DNA of 64,000 nucleotides from an uncultured Bacteroidia bacterium (GTDB lineage: Bacteria; Bacteroidota; Bacteroidia; Bacteroidales; UBA932): positions 1-64,000 of the forward strand of contig CACYGW010000005.1 of assembly GCA_902774045.1 (NCBI GenBank). The letters are read 5' to 3'. The translations under genes and the position numbers were made by a program. A model generated the notes under the pieces. That model was not told where the DNA came from. It was given only the letters and a program-made list of their open reading frames with translations, and ran no database searches. This document shows, piece after piece, positions 43,763 through 51,063 of this stretch (positions are counted from its first letter, which is position 1; each line of letters begins with the position of its first letter).

Positions 43763-45166
43763 ATGATTATGAAAAAGATAATGTTTTTTGCGAGCTTCCT
43801 CTGCCTTGGCGTCTGGTTCACCGGTTGCACCGATGACATAGTGATAGACAATGTGGATGCAGAAGCCTATGGAAATGTACAGAACACCATAGTATCCATC
43901 AAGGACGGAAAGACTATGAAGAGCGAGGTTATCGTAGATATGTATGCCGATACTTCCATGAACAGCATCGTGGCAGTGCTTAGTAAAGCCGGAGATTCCG
44001 CCACCGAGGTAAAGGTTGAGTACGATGCCCTCTATGCAGAGGAATATAACGCCGCTCACGGTACCTCCTTCAATCTTTATCCTCAGGAGAAGGTTGGAAT
44101 GGCAGGTGACGGCAGTATTACGGTGCCTGCCGGGGCTATTAAATCCCCCGGTATTGCACTTACCCTGCAGCCTTTTGACGACACCCTGGAAGAAACATAC
44201 ATCCTTCCCGTCAAGGTAACTGCAACGTCCGGTTCTGCTGCTGTTTCAGAGACCTCCCATCTTGTATATCTTGTTAAGAACCGCTCCGGCCAGAGCCGCC
44301 CGCGTCATGCAGACAAGAAAGTTATTGTGTGGATAGAGGTTAACAACACCAATCCTCTTAATATGCTGCAGTTCGAGGACGAAGAAGGCAATCTTCTCAT
44401 AGATTATGTGGTGCTATTTGCCTACAATATCAATTACAACAGGGAGAAAGGAGAGATATATGTCTTCTCCAACCCTCAGTGTCAGTATGTACTGGATCAT
44501 TACGATGAGATGATAAAGCCTCTGCGCGACAGGGGAATCAAGGTTATCATAAGCATACTTGGTAACCACGACGAGTCCGGACTTGCCCAGCTCAGCGACC
44601 TTGGAGCCCGTGAATTTGCCCAGAAGGTTGCTGCTATGTGCAACAGCTACGGGTTCGACGGCGTAAACTTTGACGACGAATATTCCAACAGCCCTGATTT
44701 GTCCAACCCTCTGTTTACCAGAAGGTCCTATGCCGCAGGCAACCGCCTCTACTATGAGACAAAGAAACTTCTCCCGGACAAGGAGATGGTTTCTTATCAG
44801 TATGGTGCTGCCGTTGGCAATGCCCCTGTGGACGGAGTGGATCCTTCAGAGTATATGGACATCTTTAACGGAGACTATGGCTACGCTGCCGAACCTTACG
44901 GCAACTCCACACTGTCTATGTGTTCTTATCAGTCCAGTGAGTTTGCCCAGTGGAGATATATCCCTACCGAATCGACGGTTTTAAAATTTGTAAACTCCGA
45001 CTATGGTTTCTGGATGGTATTTTCTCTTTGGAACAACCAGGGCGTCAAGCGAGACTGGGATGCCATGAATGTCCTTTCCGAGGGTATGCACGGCGTATCC
45101 CTCAAGAAACCGGAGTACTACTATCCCGAGACCAAGTCTTTTGCAACTAACCCTATTACCTGGTAA
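43763..45166 (+). CDS. GH18 endo-beta-N-acetylglucosaminidase, DUF1735 N-domain
   Basis: 467 aa from 43763; an ATG two codons later (43769) is equally possible. Lipobox FTGC (C22). DUF1735 domain (~40-170), then a GH18 barrel with the intact signature D299-G-V-N-F-D304-D-E306, E306 being the expected acid and D304 its helper. It would cut the chitobiose core of N-glycans on the cell surface and hand the product to SusC/SusD. Domain layout matches endoglycosidase BT3987. High-mannose preference is inferred from that resemblance. Confidence 0.92.
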   Translation: MIMKKIMFFASFLCLGVWFTGCTDDIVIDNVDAEAYGNVQNTIVSIKDGKTMKSEVIVDMYADTSMNSIVAVLSKAGDSATEVKVEYDALYAEEYNAAHGTSFNLYPQEKVGMAGDGSITVPAGAIKSPGIALTLQPFDDTLEETYILPVKVTATSGSAAVSETSHLVYLVKNRSGQSRPRHADKKVIVWIEVNNTNPLNMLQFEDEEGNLLIDYVVLFAYNINYNREKGEIYVFSNPQCQYVLDHYDEMIKPLRDRGIKVIISILGNHDESGLAQLSDLGAREFAQKVAAMCNSYGFDGVNFDDEYSNSPDLSNPLFTRRSYAAGNRLYYETKKLLPDKEMVSYQYGAAVGNAPVDGVDPSEYMDIFNGDYGYAAEPYGNSTLSMCSYQSSEFAQWRYIPTESTVLKFVNSDYGFWMVFSLWNNQGVKRDWDAMNVLSEGMHGVSLKKPEYYYPETKSFATNPITW

Positions 45167-45178
45167 AAAACAGAAGCC

Positions 45179-46333
45179 ATGAAGAATATATTTAAATATA
45201 TGATGGCGATAGTGGCCTTTGCCGCTGTCGTGTCCTGTAGCGAGGAAGAAATCTTAGGGTCCAAGGATAGGGATGGATACTTCCTTAACAAGCGCTCGCT
45301 TTCCCTTGTCAGGGGAAGTACAGAAAATCTCCTCCTTACCATAATCCCCAAGACGGATGCTTCTTACGTAGTCTGGGAGTCGGAAGACACCCTGGTAGCT
45401 ACCGTAAGCCAGGAAGGAATTGTTACCGCAGTAGGTGGGGGAGAAACCGTTATCCACGTCAAAATCAATCAGGTGGTGATAGACTGCACGGTGGAGGTTA
45501 CTTCTCCCTTGACATCGGTAACGCTTAGCCAGCACGACGTAGAACTGGATAAAGGCGAAACCTTCCGGCTTAGCTATGAAGTGGGGCCGGATGATATCAA
45601 CGTTCCCGTAGAGGTTTTATGGTCGTCGTCGGCCGACAGTGTCCTTACCGTTTCACAGGATGGCGTTGTCTCGGCTCTCCTTGGCGGTCACGCGGCGGTA
45701 GTGATAAAGGCTAACGACGTAACCGACGTCTGCAACTTCTTTATCCACTGCTATCCTACCGGCATTCAGATTCCGGAGGAGGATGCCGAGATTATGGTTG
45801 GGGATACCGCACGGTTCACCTATAAAATTCTGCCTGCAGACAATACCGAGGAGCTTGAAGTGACCTGGTCTGTAGTGGACGGGGACGTTGCCTCTGTAGA
45901 CCAGAACGGCGTAGTTGTCGGTAAAAAGCCGGGAGAAACAAAGGTTATAGTTACGGCCGGAGACTTTACGGCAGAAAAGAAGGTTACCGTTAAGAGGGCG
46001 CGGGTAACTATAATTCCCACTTCGGCAGAAAGTGTGACTGACGGTTTGGCCACCCTCTCTTTCTCCTCTGGCGTGTTCTATTATAGTCAGACCTATGGAA
46101 TGTATATGGATAATGGCGATTCGTTTACCGTATCGGTTCCCGAGGGCTTCAAACTCACCGGCATAAATATAGGCTTGACCTATGTATACGGGTACTTTAA
46201 AGTAAATACGGGTAGGGTTGTAATGATGGATCTCAGCAAATCGCTGTGGGCACCCACCTCCGATACCAATAGCGTTACTTTCACTGCTACAGACCTCATC
46301 CTTGCAGATGAGTGGGAGATAACGTACGAATAA
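45179..46333 (+). CDS. Bacterial Ig-like (BIG2) repeat lipoprotein
   Basis: 384 aa. Lipobox VVSC (C20). Three BIG2-type repeats of about 80 residues: VTVS-x-GIVTAVGGGETVI, VLTVSQDGVVSALLGG and VASVDQNGVVVGKKPGETKV mark the same turn in each (~80, ~160, ~240). An unlike C-terminal beta domain (~270-384) with many Tyr and Gly follows. Probably a surface-exposed spacer or glycan-binding protein of the locus. The C-terminal domain was not recognised and could hold a new binding function. Confidence 0.8.
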   Translation: MKNIFKYMMAIVAFAAVVSCSEEEILGSKDRDGYFLNKRSLSLVRGSTENLLLTIIPKTDASYVVWESEDTLVATVSQEGIVTAVGGGETVIHVKINQVVIDCTVEVTSPLTSVTLSQHDVELDKGETFRLSYEVGPDDINVPVEVLWSSSADSVLTVSQDGVVSALLGGHAAVVIKANDVTDVCNFFIHCYPTGIQIPEEDAEIMVGDTARFTYKILPADNTEELEVTWSVVDGDVASVDQNGVVVGKKPGETKVIVTAGDFTAEKKVTVKRARVTIIPTSAESVTDGLATLSFSSGVFYYSQTYGMYMDNGDSFTVSVPEGFKLTGINIGLTYVYGYFKVNTGRVVMMDLSKSLWAPTSDTNSVTFTATDLILADEWEITYE

Positions 46334-46356
46334 CAATTTTCGTTTCAATGTCGTCA

Positions 46357-46399
46357 GGTGCCGGCAATCCGGCAGCGGCCAGTGAGCCGGCACCTTTTT
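46357..46399 (+). terminator. Strong hairpin directly upstream of the sigma gene
   Basis: GGTGCCGGC (46357-46365) pairs perfectly with GCCGGCACC (46386-46394), followed by five T. Only seven bases separate it from the sigma ATG at 46407, so it either ends the PUL transcript or acts as an attenuator for sigma. No promoter box lies between it and the ATG. Confidence 0.8.
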
Positions 46400-46406
46400 A
46401 AAATAT

Positions 46407-46952
46407 ATGGAACCGGCACATCCGGTAATATCGCTCTCTGACTTTACGGCCTTGTACGAGCAGTACAGCGGTCGCTTCACCGACATTGCCTTCTCCTATC
46501 TTCAGGACAGGAGGGAGGCAGAGGATGTCGTGTCGGAAAGCTTCATTGCTTTCTGGAATCAGAGAAATCAGGAACCTCTTCCTGAGAAGCTGCCTGCATA
46601 TATTTTAGGAATTGTAAAATACAAGTGCCTTGATGTCCTGCGCTCGAGACAAAGCCGGCAGAAGAGGACAATGAATATCTATACCCAGGCCTGTCTGGAC
46701 GCCCAGATAAGGCTGCTTGAGAATGATTCCCTTACGGGAAAACTGTTCGAGGACGAGATATCGGAGATATTCCAGCGGGAGATGGAACGTATGCCAAGGC
46801 TTACCTCCCACGTATTCTACGCCTCCCGAGTAGAGGGCAAGACGTATAAGGAAATAGCCTCATCTCTTGGGATTCCCGTAAGAACGGTTACCCGTGAGAT
46901 ACAAAACGCCTTGTCGATTCTTCGCAAATCGCTCAAGGATTACCTTTTGTGA
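46407..46952 (+). CDS. ECF sigma factor (sigma-70 family)
   Basis: 181 aa. Region 2 (FTDIAFSYLQDRREAEDVVSESFIAFWNQ, ~25-53) binds the -10 element, and region 4 (YKEIASSLGIPVRTVTREIQNALSILRKSL, ~146-175) the -35. Typical of Bacteroidota ECF sigmas controlling polysaccharide loci together with FecR and STN-SusC. Its FecR partner is presumably the gene at 35608, at the other end of the locus. The hairpin in front leaves no room for a promoter. Confidence 0.93.
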   Translation: MEPAHPVISLSDFTALYEQYSGRFTDIAFSYLQDRREAEDVVSESFIAFWNQRNQEPLPEKLPAYILGIVKYKCLDVLRSRQSRQKRTMNIYTQACLDAQIRLLENDSLTGKLFEDEISEIFQREMERMPRLTSHVFYASRVEGKTYKEIASSLGIPVRTVTREIQNALSILRKSLKDYLL

Positions 46953-46964
46953 TAGTTGATTTTT

Positions 46965-47414
46965 CTATTTTCTGGCGGCGCGCCTTTCACGGCGGGACTT
47001 TCTAAGTGAGGATGCACTTTCTACAAGCATTTGGTCGGCAAGTATGCCGCGCGCTGCAAGCACGTCAAGAATGACGCATACAAGCGGGAATACGGCCTTT
47101 AGCCGGAAAATATAAACTTCCTGACCTATAGAGAAAAAGTCCTTGGCTATCCAGGCTTGGAGGGCCAGGGTTACTATTGTAAGAAGGGCGGTTGTCCTAA
47201 ACTGGAAAACCAGGAATCTTGGGGTTGATATTGCCAGTATGCTAAGCAGCAGAATGACTATCAGCAGTATCAGCTGAGCTATGCTGTCCGTGAATTTAAT
47301 GGCGTCCAGTACGTCACCATCGGCATTGAATGCTATGGCCTCGTAAGAGAAAAACAAGATTATTGTAAGTATGGTCGATATTGCCAGATATAGGGTTTGA
47401 GCTCTTTGCCACAT
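46965..47414 (-). CDS. DUF4293-family membrane protein
   Basis: 149 aa. Starts MWQRAQTLYLAISTILTIILFF, as DUF4293 proteins do. Four hydrophobic helices (~5-25, ~45-65, ~72-90, ~105-122) are followed by a basic tail KSRRERRAARK. Inner-membrane protein of unknown function, found widely in Bacteroidota. Confidence 0.85.
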   Translation of the reverse strand: MWQRAQTLYLAISTILTIILFFSYEAIAFNADGDVLDAIKFTDSIAQLILLIVILLLSILAISTPRFLVFQFRTTALLTIVTLALQAWIAKDFFSIGQEVYIFRLKAVFPLVCVILDVLAARGILADQMLVESASSLRKSRRERRAARK

Positions 47415-47439
47415 AGTCTTATTCTTTTGTTTTCGTTTG

Positions 47440-47488
47440 CAAAAATAGAAAATATCGGCCTAAAAATAGAAAAATAATCTTATATTTG
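47440..47488. promoter_or_regulatory. Divergent -7 boxes for DUF4293 and nucleoside phosphorylase
   Basis: Reverse TATTTTTG (complement of 47440-47447) faces the DUF4293 gene, and forward TATATTTG (47481-47488) faces the phosphorylase gene. Neither has an exact TTTG at 19 bases. The gap 47415-47509 is AT-rich and holds nothing else clear. Confidence 0.55.
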
Positions 47489-47509
47489 CTTCCTAATATC
47501 GTCATATTT

Positions 47510-48379
47510 ATGAGAATAGCTGAATCTGAACTTATAATAAATCCGGACGGCTCTGCGTTCCATATTCACATCCGCCCGGAAGAACTGGCAGACACTGTAA
47601 TCCTTGTAGGAGACCCCGGCCGTGTAGATATGGCTTCAGAGTTCCTTACGGATATAGAATTCCGCCACGCCTCGCGTGAGTTTGTTTCCGTTACCGGAAA
47701 GTACAATGGCAAACGCGTAACGGTGCTTTCTACAGGAATAGGCACGGACAATATCGATATTGTAATGAATGAGCTGGACGCCCTGGCAAATATAGATTTC
47801 ACTACCCGCGAGGTTAAGCCGGAGCACAGAACTCTTACTGTTCTTAGGATTGGCACCTGCGGCGCCATCCAGCCGGACATTCCCATTGGCTCCTGCGTTT
47901 TCTCCCACATTTCCGTAGGGTGCGACGGCCTTCTTAACTGGTACGCTAATCGCGAAGAGGTTACTATAGAGCCTATGGAAGAGGCCTTCAAGAAGCACGT
48001 GGGCTGGAACAAGTATCTTCCTTCTCCTTACTTTGTAAGGGCCAGCCAGAAGCTTATAGACAGGTTTAAGAACGATACTGTCAAGGGCGTTACAATCTGC
48101 GCATCCGGCTTCTACGGTCCTCAGGGCCGCGTTCTTCGTATGCCGTTGGCTATGCCCGATATGGTTTCCAAGTTTGAGTCTTTCCGCTATGAGGATTATC
48201 GCATCACCAACTTCGAGATGGAAGGCTCTGCTCTTGCAGGCATCTGCAAGCATCTTGGACACGACGCCGGAACGGTTTGCTGCGTAATTGCCAACAGGCA
48301 TCTCAAGAGCAGCAATCCTGACTATAAGGCCCTGGTGCGCAATCTTGTAAAATTGGCGCTTGACAGGCTTACAGAGTAA
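47510..48379 (+). CDS. Nucleoside phosphorylase (uridine phosphorylase-like)
   Basis: 289 aa from the ATG at 47510; a TTG at 47486 is rejected because it is part of the -7 box. Phosphate loop VGDPGRVDMA (~33), STGIGTDNIDIVMNEL (~72), RIGTCGAIQPDIPIGS (~114) and the ribose-binding NFEMEGSALAGI (~233) are those of the uridine/purine nucleoside phosphorylase family. Splits nucleosides with phosphate. The exact base is not certain; uridine phosphorylase is the best guess. Confidence 0.88.
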   Translation: MRIAESELIINPDGSAFHIHIRPEELADTVILVGDPGRVDMASEFLTDIEFRHASREFVSVTGKYNGKRVTVLSTGIGTDNIDIVMNELDALANIDFTTREVKPEHRTLTVLRIGTCGAIQPDIPIGSCVFSHISVGCDGLLNWYANREEVTIEPMEEAFKKHVGWNKYLPSPYFVRASQKLIDRFKNDTVKGVTICASGFYGPQGRVLRMPLAMPDMVSKFESFRYEDYRITNFEMEGSALAGICKHLGHDAGTVCCVIANRHLKSSNPDYKALVRNLVKLALDRLTE

Positions 48380-48404
48380 TTTTTTTACCGATTAAAAGAG
48401 AATA

Positions 48405-50747
48405 ATGGAATTAAAAGTCTCGGATAACCTTAACGGGATAATTAGTTATGCCCGTGAGGAGGCTATGCGCACCGGCAGCTACGGTATAGGTCCCGACCAC
48501 CTTCTGCTTGGTATCATCCGCCACAAAGAAAACGATGCCGCTACAGCTCTTTCGTCTATGGACGTGGATTTGCAGCAGCTTAAGTCGTTTATAGACAGCA
48601 GGGTGTTTACAAATGAGCGCATTCCTTATTCCGAGCTGGAAAATATTACTTTTTCCCGTGCTGCGCAGAACGTACTGAGCCTCACCATTCTTGAGGCAAC
48701 CAGGCTTCGCAGCCCGGAGGCCGATGCCATCCATCTACTGCTTGCCCTGTGCAGGACAACGGGCAGCTACGGGCAGTCTTTCCTGCGCAGCGTGGGAGTA
48801 GACTACGGCCGCATTCTGGTGTGGATGTCAGAGAACGGCCTGTCGCCTCAAATGCCGCAGAGGCCAGGAAACGATCGGCCCCAGGAAAGAGAGGATGAGG
48901 CCGATGGTGAAGATTCCCCCGTTGGGGAAGGTGCCCCCAAAGGTTCTGCGGTGGATGAGTTTGGCTACGATCTTACAAAAGCCGCGCGCGAGGGGAAACT
49001 AGACCCTGTGGTTGGCCGGGAGGATGAGATTTCCAGGGTGATAGAGATTCTTGGCCGCCGTAAGAAAAATAACCCTATGCTTATAGGGGAGCCGGGAGTG
49101 GGCAAGAGCGCCATAGTAGAGGGAATCGCCCTTAAAATCGCCTCCGGCGAAATATCGCCTTCCCTGGCAAAAAAACGCATTATCTCGCTTGATATAGCTT
49201 CCGTAGTGGCTGGAACCAAGTACCGCGGTGACTTTGAAAAGCGCGTTAAAAATATAATCGAAGCTGCTTCTTCGGACCCGGAACTGATTCTCTTTATAGA
49301 CGAGTTCCATACAATCGTGGGCGCCGGCGGGGCCCAGGGCAGTCTGGATGCCGCAAATATGCTTAAGCCTGCGCTTGCCCGCGGGGAAATCCAGTGCATA
49401 GGCGCTACTACCGTAGATGAATTTACCAAGATTGTAGAGAAGGACGGCGCCCTTGACCGCCGTTTCCAGAAAATTCTTGTGGTGGCTCCGGACGTGCCCC
49501 AGTCCATTGCTATTCTGGAAAGGCTCAAGCCCAACTACGAGCAGTTCCACGGAGTTGTTTATTCAGAGGACGCCATTTCTGCCTGCGTAAAGCTTACGGA
49601 CAGGTATATAAGCGACAAGTCCCTTCCGGACAAGGCCATAGATGCCCTTGACGAGGCCGGCTCCATGGTAAGGCTAACCTCCGGTGGCCGCCGCGGCCGC
49701 TCCAATGTAGTAAGCGCAGACGATGTGGCTACCGTGGTGTCCAAAATGACAGGTATCCCTGTAAATAAGGTTGCAGAGAGTGAGGCCGGGCGCATACTAA
49801 AGATGAAAGACCGCCTGCAGGCTAAAATCATAGGTCAGGACGCGGCGATAGATACCGTTGTAAGCGCTATCAGGCGCAACAGGTCCGGTCTTAAAGATCC
49901 CGGACGCCCCATAGGCTCCTTCCTTTTCTTCGGGCCCACCGGAGTTGGCAAGACCCGTCTTGCAAAGTGCCTTGCAGAACTGCTCTTTGACTCGGAAGAG
50001 AACATAGTCCGCCTGGATATGAGCGAGTATATGGAGAAGTTCTCCGTATCCCGCCTCATTGGCGCTCCTCCCGGATATGTGGGCTACGAGGATGGCGGGC
50101 AGCTTAGCGAGAGAGTGCGCCGCAAGCCCTACTGCGTAGTGCTTCTGGACGAGATAGAAAAGGCCCATCCCGATGTTTACAACATCCTGCTTCAGGTCCT
50201 GGACGACGGGCGCCTTACAGACAGCGAGGGCCGCACCGTGAACTTCAAGAATACCATTGTCATAATGACTTCCAACGTGGGCAGCCGCGACCTTGAGGCA
50301 TACGGCAGCGGAATTGGCTTTGCTACTGCCGGAAGGGATGTGGAGAAGAACCGCGAGAAGGTGTTGGAAAAGGCTATAAAAACTGCCTTCCCTCCGGAGT
50401 TCATAGGCCGCGTGGACGAGAAGGTTTACTTTAACAACCTTACCAGGGAAGATATAGAAAGAATCATTGACATAGAACTCAAGGGACTCCGCTCCAGAGT
50501 TCAGGAGGCCGGATACGAGCTGCGTGTTACCGATGCCGCCAGGCGTTTTGTGGCCGATGCCGGCTTTGACCCCGCCTTTGGCGCACGCCCCCTCAAGAGA
50601 GCTATTTCCAAGTACATAGAAGACCCTGTTTCTGAATTCATAATCACGGACAGTATGCTAAGCCGTGCCAAGAAGGGCGATGCTGTGCGTACCATACGCG
50701 TCGGGCTTACCAGGGACAAGGAAAACACAGCGGTTTCTCTGGCATAA
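48405..50747 (+). CDS. clpC: ATP-dependent Clp protease ATP-binding subunit ClpA/ClpC
   Basis: 780 aa. Two Clp N repeats (1-140), a linker rich in acidic residues and Pro (~150-185), then AAA+ module 1 (Walker A GEPGVGKSA, ~221) and module 2 (Walker A GPTGVGKTR, ~507). A GIGFATAG loop (~634) carries the IGF tripeptide used to dock ClpP. The middle region between the modules is short, as in ClpA, and no UVR motif is seen, so ClpA or ClpC is a matter of naming. Unfolds proteins for ClpP. Confidence 0.92.
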   Translation: MELKVSDNLNGIISYAREEAMRTGSYGIGPDHLLLGIIRHKENDAATALSSMDVDLQQLKSFIDSRVFTNERIPYSELENITFSRAAQNVLSLTILEATRLRSPEADAIHLLLALCRTTGSYGQSFLRSVGVDYGRILVWMSENGLSPQMPQRPGNDRPQEREDEADGEDSPVGEGAPKGSAVDEFGYDLTKAAREGKLDPVVGREDEISRVIEILGRRKKNNPMLIGEPGVGKSAIVEGIALKIASGEISPSLAKKRIISLDIASVVAGTKYRGDFEKRVKNIIEAASSDPELILFIDEFHTIVGAGGAQGSLDAANMLKPALARGEIQCIGATTVDEFTKIVEKDGALDRRFQKILVVAPDVPQSIAILERLKPNYEQFHGVVYSEDAISACVKLTDRYISDKSLPDKAIDALDEAGSMVRLTSGGRRGRSNVVSADDVATVVSKMTGIPVNKVAESEAGRILKMKDRLQAKIIGQDAAIDTVVSAIRRNRSGLKDPGRPIGSFLFFGPTGVGKTRLAKCLAELLFDSEENIVRLDMSEYMEKFSVSRLIGAPPGYVGYEDGGQLSERVRRKPYCVVLLDEIEKAHPDVYNILLQVLDDGRLTDSEGRTVNFKNTIVIMTSNVGSRDLEAYGSGIGFATAGRDVEKNREKVLEKAIKTAFPPEFIGRVDEKVYFNNLTREDIERIIDIELKGLRSRVQEAGYELRVTDAARRFVADAGFDPAFGARPLKRAISKYIEDPVSEFIITDSMLSRAKKGDAVRTIRVGLTRDKENTAVSLA

Positions 50748-50763
50748 TCTTCTTACAGAAATT

Positions 50764-50895
50764 TCACTGATTCTGGGCCTTGATATCGCTTATCTCCAGG
50801 CCCAGGTCGCTCATCATACCTATAAGGGTTTCAACTGCCTGTGAATTTGTTATTATGCTGCCAAGAGCGGCGCTTATTGTAAGTTCTGTATTCAT
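50764..50895 (-). CDS. Possible 43-residue small protein between clpC and gyrA
   Basis: ORF of 44 codons with stop, too short for the ORF track. Reads MNTELTISAALGSIITNSQA then VETLIGMMSDLGLEISDIKA and ends QNQ; an amphipathic, mildly hydrophobic helix-like sequence. A purine stretch AAGAGAAGAA lies just before the ATG, and a consensus -7 box TATCTTTG is 19-26 bases upstream. It runs against both neighbours. No family is recognised; conservation would be needed to call it real. Confidence 0.45.
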   Translation of the reverse strand: MNTELTISAALGSIITNSQAVETLIGMMSDLGLEISDIKAQNQ

Positions 50896-50913
50896 AGTTC
50901 TTCTCTTTTTTTG

Positions 50914-50921
50914 CAAAGATA
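50914..50921 (-). promoter_or_regulatory. -7 box TATCTTTG before the 43-residue ORF
   Basis: The reverse complement of 50914-50921 is TATCTTTG. A TTTG lies 14 bases above it (complement of 50936-50939), shorter than the 19 bases seen elsewhere in the window. It shows that something is probably transcribed leftward here, whatever its product. Confidence 0.5.
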
Positions 50922-50996
50922 CCCCCATATTGTGCCAAACTATTTCACATTTAAAAAATAATTGAAATTTTTTAGAAAATACTTGGTTTATTTAAA

Positions 50997-51027
50997 TTGT
51001 AACTTTCCGTAAAAAATTCTATCTTTG
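50997..51027 (+). promoter_or_regulatory. Promoter of gyrA (TTGT-N19-TATCTTTG)
   Basis: TATCTTTG at 51020-51027 with a -33-like TTGT at 50997-51000. The start is 36 bases downstream. The intergenic stretch 50748-51063 holds this, the leftward small ORF and its -7 box, and nothing else clear. Confidence 0.7.
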
Positions 51028-51063
51028 TATGTTAAAGACTAAATAGAAGAAATAAAGACAAAT

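Noticed and set aside
50780..50965. 61-codon forward ORF between clpC and gyrA
   Set aside because: Ser/Leu-rich with no start signal, and opposite the better supported 43-codon leftward ORF and its -7 box.
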